From Butyricicoccus_A sp963601915 (GTDB taxonomy: Bacteria; Bacillota; Clostridia; Oscillospirales; Butyricicoccaceae), in contig CAVCGL010000001.1 in assembly GCA_963601915.1 (NCBI GenBank), positions 308,449-372,448 on the forward strand: DNA of 64,000 bases. Reading direction: 5' to 3'. The translations under genes were made by a program, and so were the position numbers. Positions within the stretch are counted from its first letter, which is position 1; the number at the start of each line of letters is the position of its first letter. Shown one piece after another: positions 1 to 8,280 of this stretch. The notes below the pieces were generated by a model. It made no database searches. It saw nothing but the letters and a program-made list of their open reading frames with translations, and was not told where the DNA came from.

Positions 1-87
1 GACGCCATCAATCAAGTCGTGGATAACATTACACTGGCAGATCTCGTGGAGCGCAGCGAGGAAATGAGCGATTTTTATTCCATCTGA
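1..87 (+). CDS. C-terminal end of an unidentified protein (5' truncated by window edge)
   Basis: An open frame enters from the left edge and stops at TGA 85-87, giving the last 28 residues, which end in EEMSDFYSI. The tail is acidic and probably helical. No family can be named from so little sequence. A bidirectional terminator follows 23 bases downstream, which supports this being a real gene end. Confidence 0.6.
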   Translation, partial: DAINQVVDNITLADLVERSEEMSDFYSI

Positions 88-110
88 AAACCAAACATAT
101 CGGAAAGAGA

Positions 111-142
111 AAAAGTCTGTCGCAGCGGCGGCAGACTTTTTT
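111..142. terminator. Bidirectional intrinsic terminator
   Basis: A 12-bp stem (111-122 with 129-140, one G-U pair) has a six-base loop and T-runs on both strands. It can end both the left-edge gene and the convergent NACHT gene. Confidence 0.85.
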
Positions 143-150
143 GCGTAAAG

Positions 151-1935
151 TTAATAATCCGCGAACTTGTCGTCAGAGCTGTGCTTCTGCCGCGCCGCTT
201 CGCGCGCAGCAAGCCAGTCTGTGATTGCTTGATATATTTCGTGAGCTTGAAATGCATCTAACATATGGTTTGATAGTACAAGCCTATCACTTTCGTAGTT
301 ATCATCAGAATACAACAGATCTCTTAATGAAATACCATTTTCAAGAGTTATAGAATCAATTTTTGAATACTTAAGAAGTCGTTTGAATGCTTTTTGGCAA
401 TTGATGCGACTAACATATAAGAAGAAACGATCGAATAAAAGACGATCATATGTTGGTGACGGAGACTCTGTAGTTGAAGTATATCCTGTTTTTGTTGGGG
501 TAGAGTCGATTTCAATGTCGGAGCAAGAAAGAATATGTTGATGAAATGTTTGCTCTGAATTGTATTTTGATATAATACTTTGAAATGTAGGTTCCACAAA
601 ATTGTTTAAAAATCGCTCATGCTCTACTTGGCTTAATAAATCTAAATAATTATTATCCCAATATATAGAATCCAAATTAAAATTATCTATCAGAAATTCT
701 TTTTGTTTTTGATCTGGAAGGTTACAAGTATATTTTGCTGCAAAATATGTCTGAAACGAGCGGTGGGCGAACCGATAGCGATGTCCTTCACAGGTAATGA
801 TACACAGAGACTCTGTCAGATCTTTTAAATAATCTTCTGCGGATACGGAAAGATTCTGTTTTTTCAGACTTTTTTCCAGCCACTCGAGCATTTCATCCTC
901 TGAAAAATCATAAATTTCCTGCCGCCATGTATGAAAACAGAAGTGGGAGAAAACAGCTTGAAATTCGCGTTTAGAAATATCACAGTGAAAAGTTCGTTTG
1001 AACCCGACTTTGTGCACTGCATCATGCTTGTTATACAGAGCATCAAAACAGTCCTGATAAAAATCCGGTAAACAACTAGAAATATCACCGTTTTGCTCGA
1101 AAGTGATAAACATCATCGTGAGCAAAAGTGGACTTTTTGCAAATTCGTCATATTCTAGAAACCAGCTATCTTCTAAATTTTCACAAAATTTATCTTTTAT
1201 TTTGGAATCACCCGGAAACTTTTTGGCTAATTCTATGGCTTTTGCTTTCGACAGTTCGTTTGTGTGAATGATCTGAAAGGAGGACAGAGAACGCAGCCAT
1301 AACCGTTCACGAGAAGAGATGATGAAGGCATTGTTGGAATATTTTGCGCTGAATTTTTGAAGTGCATCTAAGACTGCATTTGCATCTTCTTCTTTGACTT
1401 CATCAAAGCCGTCAAACAGAAAGACATATCCGCCTTGCTCCAGACTGCAGTCAAATACGTCATCGGATAGGCTAATTTTTCCATAATGTTCCATAGATTG
1501 ATGCACAAATGCACGGATGTCCATTTCGTGCATGGAGTTTGCCGTGATTTTGGCTAGTTCCATATAAACCGGAATATAATCGCCTGCATTTCGAGAAACA
1601 GTATCAACAAAGAGATACCGCATCAACATGGATTTGCCTGCGCCGCCGGTGCCGTCGATAATGATTTTATCTTCACGGTCATTGGCAGAAAGTATGCTTT
1701 CTACACTGGATGTATCCACGTCATAGTCTGTATGATCTGTTGTATAGTACGCGCCGATGTCAACATACATATTCTTTTCCTTGCCAATAATACACAACGA
1801 TTTATCACCGGAAGCCAATGTTCGTTTCCAGTTGAGCGCATCATATGCATTCTTCAGATACGCGTCAAAAGCCGCACCGGATTCTATGGTGGTTTTTTCA
1901 TGTGCCTCGTGGATTTTTCGCATCATAAAATCCAC
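151..1935 (-). CDS. NACHT-domain STAND NTPase (bacterial NLR-like, candidate phage defence)
   Basis: This is a 594-residue protein when read from GTG 1935. Seen: an N-terminal helical segment (about 1-85), a Walker A motif GTGGAGKS (about 95-102), a Walker B motif FLFDGFDE (about 172-179) and a sensor-like SSRERLWLRS (about 207-216). A helical C-terminal part shows no recognisable repeats. Established: the FDGFDE form of Walker B is typical of NACHT NTPases, and bacterial NACHT proteins include single-gene antiphage systems. No nuclease, TIR or protease effector domain is visible. The gene is markedly more AT-rich than its neighbours and stands alone with its own promoter, which suggests acquisition by transfer. 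Odd: a well-placed promoter and ribosome binding site lead to ATG 1998 in the same frame, but codon 10 from there is UGA (1971-1969). The gene is therefore either nonsense-mutated, started internally at GTG 1935 without a visible Shine-Dalgarno, or recoded. The family call is firm; the functional state is uncertain. Confidence 0.85.
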   Translation of the reverse strand: MDFMMRKIHEAHEKTTIESGAAFDAYLKNAYDALNWKRTLASGDKSLCIIGKEKNMYVDIGAYYTTDHTDYDVDTSSVESILSANDREDKIIIDGTGGAGKSMLMRYLFVDTVSRNAGDYIPVYMELAKITANSMHEMDIRAFVHQSMEHYGKISLSDDVFDCSLEQGGYVFLFDGFDEVKEEDANAVLDALQKFSAKYSNNAFIISSRERLWLRSLSSFQIIHTNELSKAKAIELAKKFPGDSKIKDKFCENLEDSWFLEYDEFAKSPLLLTMMFITFEQNGDISSCLPDFYQDCFDALYNKHDAVHKVGFKRTFHCDISKREFQAVFSHFCFHTWRQEIYDFSEDEMLEWLEKSLKKQNLSVSAEDYLKDLTESLCIITCEGHRYRFAHRSFQTYFAAKYTCNLPDQKQKEFLIDNFNLDSIYWDNNYLDLLSQVEHERFLNNFVEPTFQSIISKYNSEQTFHQHILSCSDIEIDSTPTKTGYTSTTESPSPTYDRLLFDRFFLYVSRINCQKAFKRLLKYSKIDSITLENGISLRDLLYSDDNYESDRLVLSNHMLDAFQAHEIYQAITDWLAAREAARQKHSSDDKFADY

Positions 1936-1947
1936 AGCTTTATTTGC

Positions 1948-2010
1948 AAAGCCGGTTGCTGCGGCTTTTCAGCCTGCTGTAGCCATATCATTTACCATGT
2001 GTCCACCGCC
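1948..2010 (-). other. Interrupted natural start region of the NACHT gene: RBS, ATG 1998, in-frame UGA 1971-1969, hairpin
   Basis: Reading the minus strand, GGCGG lies 8 bases before ATG 1998-1996, and the frame runs nine codons (MVNDMATAG) to TGA 1971-1969. It then continues open (KAAATGFANKA...) into the NACHT protein. Directly after the UGA, 1968-1948 forms a 7-bp perfect hairpin (AAAGCCG/CGGCTTT, 7-base loop). The stop and the hairpin are seen directly; any recoding is speculation. Confidence 0.75.
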
Positions 2011-2021
2011 TTTCTCTTGTT

Positions 2022-2050
2022 ATTTTATCAAACGCGGTCGAATTTTACAA
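2022..2050 (-). promoter_or_regulatory. Sigma-A promoter of the NACHT gene
   Basis: On the minus strand TTGTAA (2050-2045), a 17-base spacer and TAAAAT (2027-2022) lie about 24 bases before ATG 1998. The position supports ATG 1998 as the ancestral start. Confidence 0.55.
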
Positions 2051-2213
2051 GCTGTACAGAATGCAGGAATTCTGACATAATTTGGAGCATCATGGAACGA
2101 AATGAGTAGATATTTTGTAAGTTTTCCTTGGTAAACATGGGAAGAACGACAGATTTTGTCAGAAATGTATGATATTTAGGCGCAAATGGCGCGGGAATAG
2201 TAGGGAAAAACAA

Positions 2214-2242
2214 TTGACTATGCTATAGCGGCGTGTTAAAAT
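2214..2242 (+). promoter_or_regulatory. Sigma-A promoter of pyk
   Basis: TTGACT (2214-2219), 17-base spacer, TAAAAT (2237-2242). It leaves an untranslated leader of about 165 bases before pyk. The rest of the 1999-2412 gap is AT-rich and shows no ORF or riboswitch that I recognise. Confidence 0.7.
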
Positions 2243-2412
2243 TACAAAACAGGTTAATTCGGGTCTTTATGGATGGGAAAGCAGATAAAATAAATCGAAA
2301 TTGTAACATTTTTGAAACATTTTGAAAAATTATCTGTGTGAATTTTTTCCTTCATCATCTGCTCTGCCATCTGTGAGGACCCGTGTAATATTTTCGAATG
2401 TGAGGAGTACTT

Positions 2413-3831
2413 ATGAGAAAAACGAAGATTATTTGTACAATGGGACCAGCTACTGATGACATCGAAGTGCTTCGCGCTATGGCGCGTGCGGGCATGAATG
2501 TCGCACGTTTCAATTTTTCCCACGGCAGCCACGAAGAGCACAAGCAGCGCATTGACCGCGTAAAGGCTGTCCGCGAGGAGTACGATCTTCCGATTGCTCT
2601 GCTGCTGGACACCAAGGGTCCGGAAATCCGCACCGGTGATATGCAGGACGGAAAGATTTTCCTCAAGAAGGGCGAGCAGATTCGTCTGACTCCGCGTGCC
2701 TGTCTTGGTACGCCGAATAAGATTTCTATCACGTATCCGGATCTGTATCAGGATGTACAGGCTGGCACCAGCATTCTGATTGATGACGGTCTGATTGAGC
2801 TGCGCGTTGAGCAGACCCAGGAGCAGGATATTCTGTGCCGCATTCTGAATGACGGCGCCGTTTCCAACCACAAGGGCATCAATGTACCGGATGTCCATCT
2901 GTCCATCCCGTACCTGAGCGATAAGGATAAGTCTGACATTAAGTTCGGCATTGAGCAGGGCGTTGACTTTATCGCAGCTTCCTTTGTTCGTACCGCAGAC
3001 GATGTACAGCAGCTGCGTATGCTGCTCGATGAAAACGGCGGCGGACACATCAACATCATTGCAAAGATTGAGAATCAGCAGGGCGTTGAGAACATTGACG
3101 GTATTGTTGCACTGGCTGACGGTGTTATGATTGCCCGCGGCGACATGGGCGTGGAAATTCCGGCTGAGGATGTTCCGCCGATTCAGAAGATGCTGATTAA
3201 GAAGGTAACTTTGGCTGGCAAGCAGGTTATCACGGCAACACAGATGCTGGATTCCATGATGAAGAACCCGCGTCCGACCCGTGCAGAAGTAACTGACGTT
3301 GCCAATGCCATTTATGACGGCACTGGTGCTATCATGCTGTCCGGTGAGACCGCTGCCGGTCTGTATCCGGTAGAGGCACTGACGATGATGGCTCGCATTG
3401 CAGAGCGCACCGAAGAGGACATCGACTACCGCAAGCGTTTCTTTGTGCGCACCAGAAAGGCAAATCCGGATATCACCGATGCAATTTGTCACGCAACCTG
3501 CACGACGGCATATGACCTGAATGCACGCGACATCGTTACGGTTACGAAGTCTGGCCGTTCTGTGCGTATGGTTGCTCGGTATCGTCCGTCCTGCGGCATT
3601 ATTGGCTGCACCCCGACAAAGACGGTTTGGTATCAGCTGAACTTGGCTTGGGGCGTTTCTCCGGTACTGCTGAAAGAGACCGATGATGTCTTTGATCTGT
3701 TTGATTCTGCACTGGAGACGGCAAAGGATCAGGGACTGATGCAGTCTGGCGATATTGCGGTTATCACTTCCGGTGTGCCGATTGGCGTTTCCGGTACCAC
3801 GAACATGATTAAGGTACAGGTTGTCAAGTAA
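2413..3831 (+). CDS. pyk: Pyruvate kinase
   Basis: Catalyses phosphoenolpyruvate + ADP to pyruvate + ATP, the last step of glycolysis, in the cytoplasm. At 472 residues it has the length of the core enzyme and lacks the C-terminal PEP-utiliser extension found in Bacillus pyruvate kinase. Visible signatures: KIICTMGPA at the N-terminus, NFSHGSHEEH, LDTKGPEIRTG, the metal/substrate loop IAKIENQQGVENID, ARGDMGVEIP, and TATQMLDSMMKNPRPTRAEVTDVANA. The C-terminal allosteric-type domain ends at VQVVK. The start follows a GAGGAG-like site (2401-2406). It is a single-gene unit with its own promoter and terminator. A pyruvate phosphate dikinase lies at 54159, so the organism can interconvert PEP and pyruvate by two routes. 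Confidence 0.97.
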   Translation: MRKTKIICTMGPATDDIEVLRAMARAGMNVARFNFSHGSHEEHKQRIDRVKAVREEYDLPIALLLDTKGPEIRTGDMQDGKIFLKKGEQIRLTPRACLGTPNKISITYPDLYQDVQAGTSILIDDGLIELRVEQTQEQDILCRILNDGAVSNHKGINVPDVHLSIPYLSDKDKSDIKFGIEQGVDFIAASFVRTADDVQQLRMLLDENGGGHINIIAKIENQQGVENIDGIVALADGVMIARGDMGVEIPAEDVPPIQKMLIKKVTLAGKQVITATQMLDSMMKNPRPTRAEVTDVANAIYDGTGAIMLSGETAAGLYPVEALTMMARIAERTEEDIDYRKRFFVRTRKANPDITDAICHATCTTAYDLNARDIVTVTKSGRSVRMVARYRPSCGIIGCTPTKTVWYQLNLAWGVSPVLLKETDDVFDLFDSALETAKDQGLMQSGDIAVITSGVPIGVSGTTNMIKVQVVK

Positions 3832-3852
3832 ATATACTGATGTAAAAATACG

Positions 3853-3884
3853 AAAACCACCGTTTATTTGAACGGTGGTTTTTT
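3853..3884. terminator. Terminator between pyk and the serine acetyltransferase gene
   Basis: The stem AACCACCGTT/AACGGTGGTT is followed by TTTT on the plus strand and by a T-rich stretch on the minus strand, so it can serve both convergent genes. Confidence 0.9.
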
Positions 3885-3911
3885 GCAAAATGATAGAAAT
3901 AAAGCAATATG

Positions 3912-4835
3912 TTATTTGCTTTCACAGGATGCTTCATATTCCTTTTCGCCAAAGTCATCGACTGTCAGCTCTGGTGTTTTCATGCTGACACGAGAGAACG
4001 GCGGAATAGAGGATGTGATAAATGCCGAGCCGCCAATCGTCGAACCGCGGCCAATGACGGTATTTCCGCCCAGAACGGAAGCGTTGGAGTAGATGGTGAC
4101 ATCATCTTCAATTGTCGGATGACGCTTTTTTCCAGCCAGCTTGAGACCGGCACGGGTAGACAGCGCGCCCAACGTAACACCCTGATAAATTTTGACGTTG
4201 TTTCCGATATTTGTTGTCTCGCCGATAACAACGCCTGTGCCGTGGTCGATAAAGAAATATTCACCGATGGTTGCGCCGGAGTTAATGTCAATACCGGTGC
4301 GGCTGTGCGCGTGTTCTGTCATAATGCGCGGGATATACGGAACATTTCGGATATACAGCTCGTGCGCAATGCGATACGTGAAGATGGCGCGCAGTCCCGG
4401 ATAGGACAGAATGATCTGTTCCTTGCTTCCGGCTGCCGGATCGCCGTTCAGAGCAGCCTCTACGTCAATAAGCAGCAGCTTTTGCAGACGCGGCAGCTCT
4501 GCCATCAATTCTGCGGCAGCTTCTTCTGCACGGAGCTCTACAGAACGGGAACGGGCACCTTCCTGATATGCCAGTGCGGCGCGGATCTGCGGATACAGAC
4601 GCTCATAGATGCGATGCAGCATTTGACCGGCAAAATACGGCGCGGAAGTGCGGGTCGGCTGGTCTGCGCCAAAATATCCCGGAAACAGCAGCTGACGGAA
4701 ATCGTTGATAATGTCAATGATTTCACCGGGATTTGGGCGCTCTAAGCCGTTTTTATTGAAAAATAGTTCATTGGAATTATATCCTGCCTGCAATTGACGC
4801 ACGATACTGTCCAAATGATCGTTAAAATGAGACAT
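3912..4835 (-). CDS. cysE: Serine O-acetyltransferase (EpsC/anaerobe-type)
   Basis: Transfers acetyl from acetyl-CoA to L-serine, giving O-acetylserine for cysteine synthesis. The 307-residue protein has a helical N-terminal domain (about 1-175) and then a left-handed beta-helix of hexapeptide repeats. Catalytic-region motifs seen: DINSGATIG, FIDHGTGVVIGETT, NVKIYQGVTLGA, KRHPTIEDDVTIYSNASVLGG. The length and the long N-terminal domain match the EpsC-type enzymes of anaerobes rather than the shorter E. coli CysE. ATG 4835 is chosen because GGGAG lies 10 bases upstream; a more upstream in-frame start has no ribosome binding site. It is a single gene; no cysK is nearby. Confidence 0.93.
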   Translation of the reverse strand: MSHFNDHLDSIVRQLQAGYNSNELFFNKNGLERPNPGEIIDIINDFRQLLFPGYFGADQPTRTSAPYFAGQMLHRIYERLYPQIRAALAYQEGARSRSVELRAEEAAAELMAELPRLQKLLLIDVEAALNGDPAAGSKEQIILSYPGLRAIFTYRIAHELYIRNVPYIPRIMTEHAHSRTGIDINSGATIGEYFFIDHGTGVVIGETTNIGNNVKIYQGVTLGALSTRAGLKLAGKKRHPTIEDDVTIYSNASVLGGNTVIGRGSTIGGSAFITSSIPPFSRVSMKTPELTVDDFGEKEYEASCESK

Positions 4836-4869
4836 ATTTGATTGCTCCCTTAGAAGATGTTTACAAAAT

Positions 4870-4898
4870 AGTATAACAATAATTATCGGAGATTGCAA
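4870..4898 (-). promoter_or_regulatory. Promoter of the serine acetyltransferase gene
   Basis: On the minus strand: TTGCAA (4898-4893), 17-base spacer, TATACT (4875-4870), 35 bases before the start codon. Confidence 0.7.
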
Positions 4899-4953
4899 CA
4901 GACAAAATACAGAATAGATTTGCCTTTGGGCGTATATTTATGTATAAAGATAA

Positions 4954-4982
4954 TTGACATTTTCAGCAAAACAGGCAATAAT
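4954..4982 (+). promoter_or_regulatory. Promoter of glgX-mutY-glk
   Basis: A consensus TTGACA (4954-4959), 17-base spacer and AATAAT (4977-4982). Confidence 0.7.
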
Positions 4983-5054
4983 AATAACATAGATGAAAAA
5001 TAGATGAAAAAACCGGCACGTTTTGATGCGCTGTTTGAAATTGAGGTGGATTAT

Positions 5055-7217
5055 ATGACCGAACAGGGTCATTCTAAAATGATGGAATATGGTAGAGATA
5101 CGGGAGAACATGCAGCTTTCTGTGCACCAAACGTGCGCTTTTTTCAGCATCCGATGCGTGAAATTGCAGGCTATCAGACCTGTAAGGGATATTGTCTGGA
5201 AAATGGTGCATACGAATTGCCGAACGGCGTGAACTTTACCATATCTTCTATGGGGGCAACAAGCATTTCTTTGCTGCTGTTCCGTCGTTGGGCGCAGAAA
5301 CCGTTTGCCGTGCTTCCATTCCCAGAGGAATATCGCGTGGGAAATGTATACGCAATGATTGTTTTTGGCCTGGATATTGGAGAGTTTGAATACGCCTACA
5401 GCATAGATGGGCCCTATGACCCGGCACGCGGCATGTTATTTAATCCGGATAATATCATCCTCGACCCGTATGCCCGTGCTGTGGCAGGTCAGTCCAAATG
5501 GGGAACCAAGGCGATTCCTGGCAGCAGTTATCGCGGCCGCATTGTCTCGTCGTATTTCAATTGGGAAAACGTGCAGTCTCCGCATATTCCTATGCAGGAT
5601 TTGGTTATTTATGAAATGCATGTGCGCGGATTTACCAAGCATGAATCATCTGGCGTGGCAAATCCAGGTACGTTTGACGGCATCATTGAAAAAATTCCGT
5701 ATTTAAAAGATCTCGGCATCAATGCGGTAGAGCTTATGCCGATTTTTGAGTTCGATGAAATGCGGGATATGCGCGTGCATGATGGAAAATTATTGCTCGA
5801 TTATTGGGGATATAATCCGGTATGCTTCTTTGCGCCGAATACTGCCTATTCGGCAGATCATGAGCTGACACATGAGGGCGATGAGCTGCGCAAACTGGTG
5901 CGTGCGCTGCATAAAAACGGCATGGAAATCATTTTGGATGTCGTGTTTAACCACACAGCAGAAGGCAATCAGGATGGCCCGATTTTCTCGCTCAAAGGCG
6001 TTGACAATTCGATTTATTATCTGCTTGCGCCGGATGGAACCTACTATAATTTCAGTGGCTGCGGCAATACCGTAAACTGCAATCATCCGATTGTACACCA
6101 GATGATCGTTGCCTGTCTGCGCTATTGGGTCATTGAGTACCGGATTGATGGCTTCCGGTTTGATTTGGCATCCATTCTCGGACGAAATGAGGACGGCACG
6201 CCGATGCACAATCCGCCGCTGCTGGAATCTCTAGCGGTTGACCCGATTCTCAGCAAGGTCAAACTGATTGCAGAGGCTTGGGATGCAGGCGGCCTGTATC
6301 AGGTAGGCTCGTTCCCATCGCGCAGCAATCGCTGGGCAGAATGGAACGGCAAATATCGAGATGATGTGCGCTGCTTCCTCAAGGGCGATGGCGGCATGGC
6401 AACCCAGCTAACCTATCGTATGCTCGGTTCACCGGATCTGTACCAGCCAGATGAACGCGGCGAATGCGCATCCGTCAACTTTATTACTTGCCATGATGGA
6501 TTTACACTCAACGATTTGTTTTCTTATAATGCCAAGCACAATGAAGCAAACGGTTGGGAAAATACCGATGGTGACAACAACAATAACAGCTGGAACTGCG
6601 GAGAAGAAGGCGAGACCGAGAATCAGGATGTCAACAACCTGCGCCGCCGCCTGCAAAAGAATGCAGTGACTGTGCTGATGTGCTCGCGCGGCACACCGAT
6701 GTTCCTCGCAGGCGACGAATTCAGCAATTCGCAGTTTGGCAATAACAATGCCTACTGTCAGGACAATGAAATTTCGTGGCTCAATTGGGACGATTTGGAA
6801 AAGAATCAGGATTTGTATCATTTCTTCCGCTATATGATTCATTTCCGCAAAAAGCATCCGATTTTGCGCCGCCATACCCGACCGACAAAGAGCCGCTTCC
6901 CGGAAACCAGCCTGCATGCCATGACACCGTGGGATGCCAACTATCAGTATGATTCTCGCGTCATTGGCGTGACGTTCGCGGGACGCAATATCCAAGATAC
7001 AGAAGATGACATTGTGCATATCGTCATGAATGCGCATTGGGAAGGACATCAGGTCTGCCTGCTGGAGCTGCCGGAGGGCAAGTGCTGGTATATTGCTGTC
7101 AATACGTTTAATGGTCCGGACAGTGATTGTATTGAAAACGTGGAGGATATGCAGTGCGTGCGCAGCGGAATTCTCTGGGTACAGCCGCGTTCTGTTATGA
7201 TTCTCGTAGCACAGTAA
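5055..7217 (+). CDS. glgX: Glycogen debranching enzyme / isoamylase-type GH13 (GlgX-like)
   Basis: Hydrolyses alpha-1,6 branch points of glycogen-type glucans. The 720-residue protein has an N-terminal CBM48-like domain (about 40-170) and a GH13 barrel with all four conserved regions. These are DVVFNHTAEG (about 294-303), DGFRFDLAS with the Asp nucleophile (about 364-372), IAEAWD with the acid Glu (about 404-409) and TCHDGFTLND (about 478-487). ATG 5055 is preferred because GAGGTGG sits 5 bases upstream; the ATG at 5004 has no Shine-Dalgarno and would leave almost no leader. It heads an operon with mutY (1-base gap) and glucokinase; debranching plus glucose phosphorylation is a coherent pair. 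Confidence 0.93.
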   Translation: MTEQGHSKMMEYGRDTGEHAAFCAPNVRFFQHPMREIAGYQTCKGYCLENGAYELPNGVNFTISSMGATSISLLLFRRWAQKPFAVLPFPEEYRVGNVYAMIVFGLDIGEFEYAYSIDGPYDPARGMLFNPDNIILDPYARAVAGQSKWGTKAIPGSSYRGRIVSSYFNWENVQSPHIPMQDLVIYEMHVRGFTKHESSGVANPGTFDGIIEKIPYLKDLGINAVELMPIFEFDEMRDMRVHDGKLLLDYWGYNPVCFFAPNTAYSADHELTHEGDELRKLVRALHKNGMEIILDVVFNHTAEGNQDGPIFSLKGVDNSIYYLLAPDGTYYNFSGCGNTVNCNHPIVHQMIVACLRYWVIEYRIDGFRFDLASILGRNEDGTPMHNPPLLESLAVDPILSKVKLIAEAWDAGGLYQVGSFPSRSNRWAEWNGKYRDDVRCFLKGDGGMATQLTYRMLGSPDLYQPDERGECASVNFITCHDGFTLNDLFSYNAKHNEANGWENTDGDNNNNSWNCGEEGETENQDVNNLRRRLQKNAVTVLMCSRGTPMFLAGDEFSNSQFGNNNAYCQDNEISWLNWDDLEKNQDLYHFFRYMIHFRKKHPILRRHTRPTKSRFPETSLHAMTPWDANYQYDSRVIGVTFAGRNIQDTEDDIVHIVMNAHWEGHQVCLLELPEGKCWYIAVNTFNGPDSDCIENVEDMQCVRSGILWVQPRSVMILVAQ

Positions 7218-7218
7218 G

Positions 7219-8280
7219 ATGACACAGCAGGAAGTGATGAAAGAGGCACTGCGCCGTCTGTGCGTCTGGTATCAGCATGACCATCGGGATTTGCCATGGC
7301 GAAGGACAACAGATCCATATGCGATCTGGATCTCGGAAATTATGCTGCAGCAGACTCGGGTACAGGCGGTCATTCCGTACTATGAACGGTTTCTACAGGT
7401 ACTTCCGACAGTGCAGGCACTGGCGGAAGTACCTGAGGACCAGCTGCTCAAATTGTGGGAAGGCTTGGGATATTATTCCCGCGCCCGCAATCTGCAAAAG
7501 GCTGCCCGAACCGTTTGTGCGGAATTTGGCGGTTCGATGCCGTGTGACAGAGAATCGCTGTTGACGTTGTCGGGCATCGGCTCGTACACGGCGGGAGCCG
7601 TTGCCTCTATTGCGGGCGGGCAATGTTGTCCGGCGGTAGATGGCAATGTGCTGCGTGTGCTGTCGCGGCTGTTCGCGCGAGATTGGGATATTACATCTCA
7701 GAAAGTAAAAAAGCAGGCAGAACAAGAGCTGCAACCGGTGATGCCAACCGATTGCCCGGGTGACTGCAATCAGGCACTGATGGAATTGGGCGCAATGATT
7801 TGTGTACCGCATGGCGCGCCGGATTGTGCGCACTGTCCCATTGCGGATTTGTGTGAGGCACAGAGAGTGGGCGCGCAGCAGGATTTCCCGAAGAAGAAAC
7901 CGAAAAAAGTGCGCCCAATTGAACAGCGTGTGGTGTATTTGATTTGGAAGGACGGCAGAATTGCCCTGCGCAAGCGGTCGGCAAAAGGTCTGTTGGCCAA
8001 CTTGTGGGAGTTCCCGCATGTATTGGCTGAAGAAGATGCCGAGCAGGCGTTTGGCGTGTCATTGACTGAGCAAAGACCATTAAAACAGGCAAAACATGTG
8101 TTTACTCACTTGGAATGGCACATGACGGGCGTGCAGGCGCAGACGACAGACGGCGGTATGTTTACCTGGGTGACGCCGCAGCAGTTAGAGCAGGAGATTG
8201 CACTTCCCAGTGCATTTCGTGTCTATCGCGCGATTGTACTGCACGCAGAGACAAAAGAGACAAGGAGACAACGGCAATGA
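7219..8280 (+). CDS. mutY: Adenine DNA glycosylase MutY
   Basis: Removes adenine mispaired with 8-oxoguanine in base excision repair. 353 residues. Seen: WISEIMLQQTRV with catalytic Glu40, helix-hairpin-helix LSGIGSYTAGAV (about 116-127), VDGNVLRV with catalytic Asp141, and an iron-sulphur loop starting at Cys195 with C-X7-C-X2-C-X5-C spacing, one residue longer in the first gap than the textbook C-X6-C. A NUDIX-like MutT domain (about 230-345) recognises 8-oxoG. The gene starts one base after the glgX stop with only a weak ribosome site, implying translational coupling. ATG 7237 is an alternative start. Confidence 0.95.
   Translation: MTQQEVMKEALRRLCVWYQHDHRDLPWRRTTDPYAIWISEIMLQQTRVQAVIPYYERFLQVLPTVQALAEVPEDQLLKLWEGLGYYSRARNLQKAARTVCAEFGGSMPCDRESLLTLSGIGSYTAGAVASIAGGQCCPAVDGNVLRVLSRLFARDWDITSQKVKKQAEQELQPVMPTDCPGDCNQALMELGAMICVPHGAPDCAHCPIADLCEAQRVGAQQDFPKKKPKKVRPIEQRVVYLIWKDGRIALRKRSAKGLLANLWEFPHVLAEEDAEQAFGVSLTEQRPLKQAKHVFTHLEWHMTGVQAQTTDGGMFTWVTPQQLEQEIALPSAFRVYRAIVLHAETKETRRQRQ

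Noticed and set aside
1948..1971. Selenocysteine insertion at the NACHT UGA
   Set aside because: The following hairpin has only 7 bp and a 7-base loop, too short and too close for a normal bacterial SECIS, and no sel genes are visible. Kept only as a minor option.
1732..2109. Plus-strand open frames opposite the NACHT gene start
   Set aside because: No ribosome site or recognisable protein; they overlap the minus-strand NACHT coding and promoter region and look like antisense shadows.
2254..3888. 544-residue minus-strand open frame across pyk
   Set aside because: It is the antisense shadow of pyruvate kinase; the composition is unnatural and there is no start site.
5004..5054. Upstream ATG 5004 as start of glgX
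   Set aside because: No Shine-Dalgarno and only about 15 bases from the expected transcript start; ATG 5055 has GAGGTGG at ideal spacing.
8115..8276. Long N-terminal extension of glucokinase starting within mutY
   Set aside because: The homologous protein begins at ATG 8277 with AAGGAG; the extension is the out-of-frame translation of mutY.
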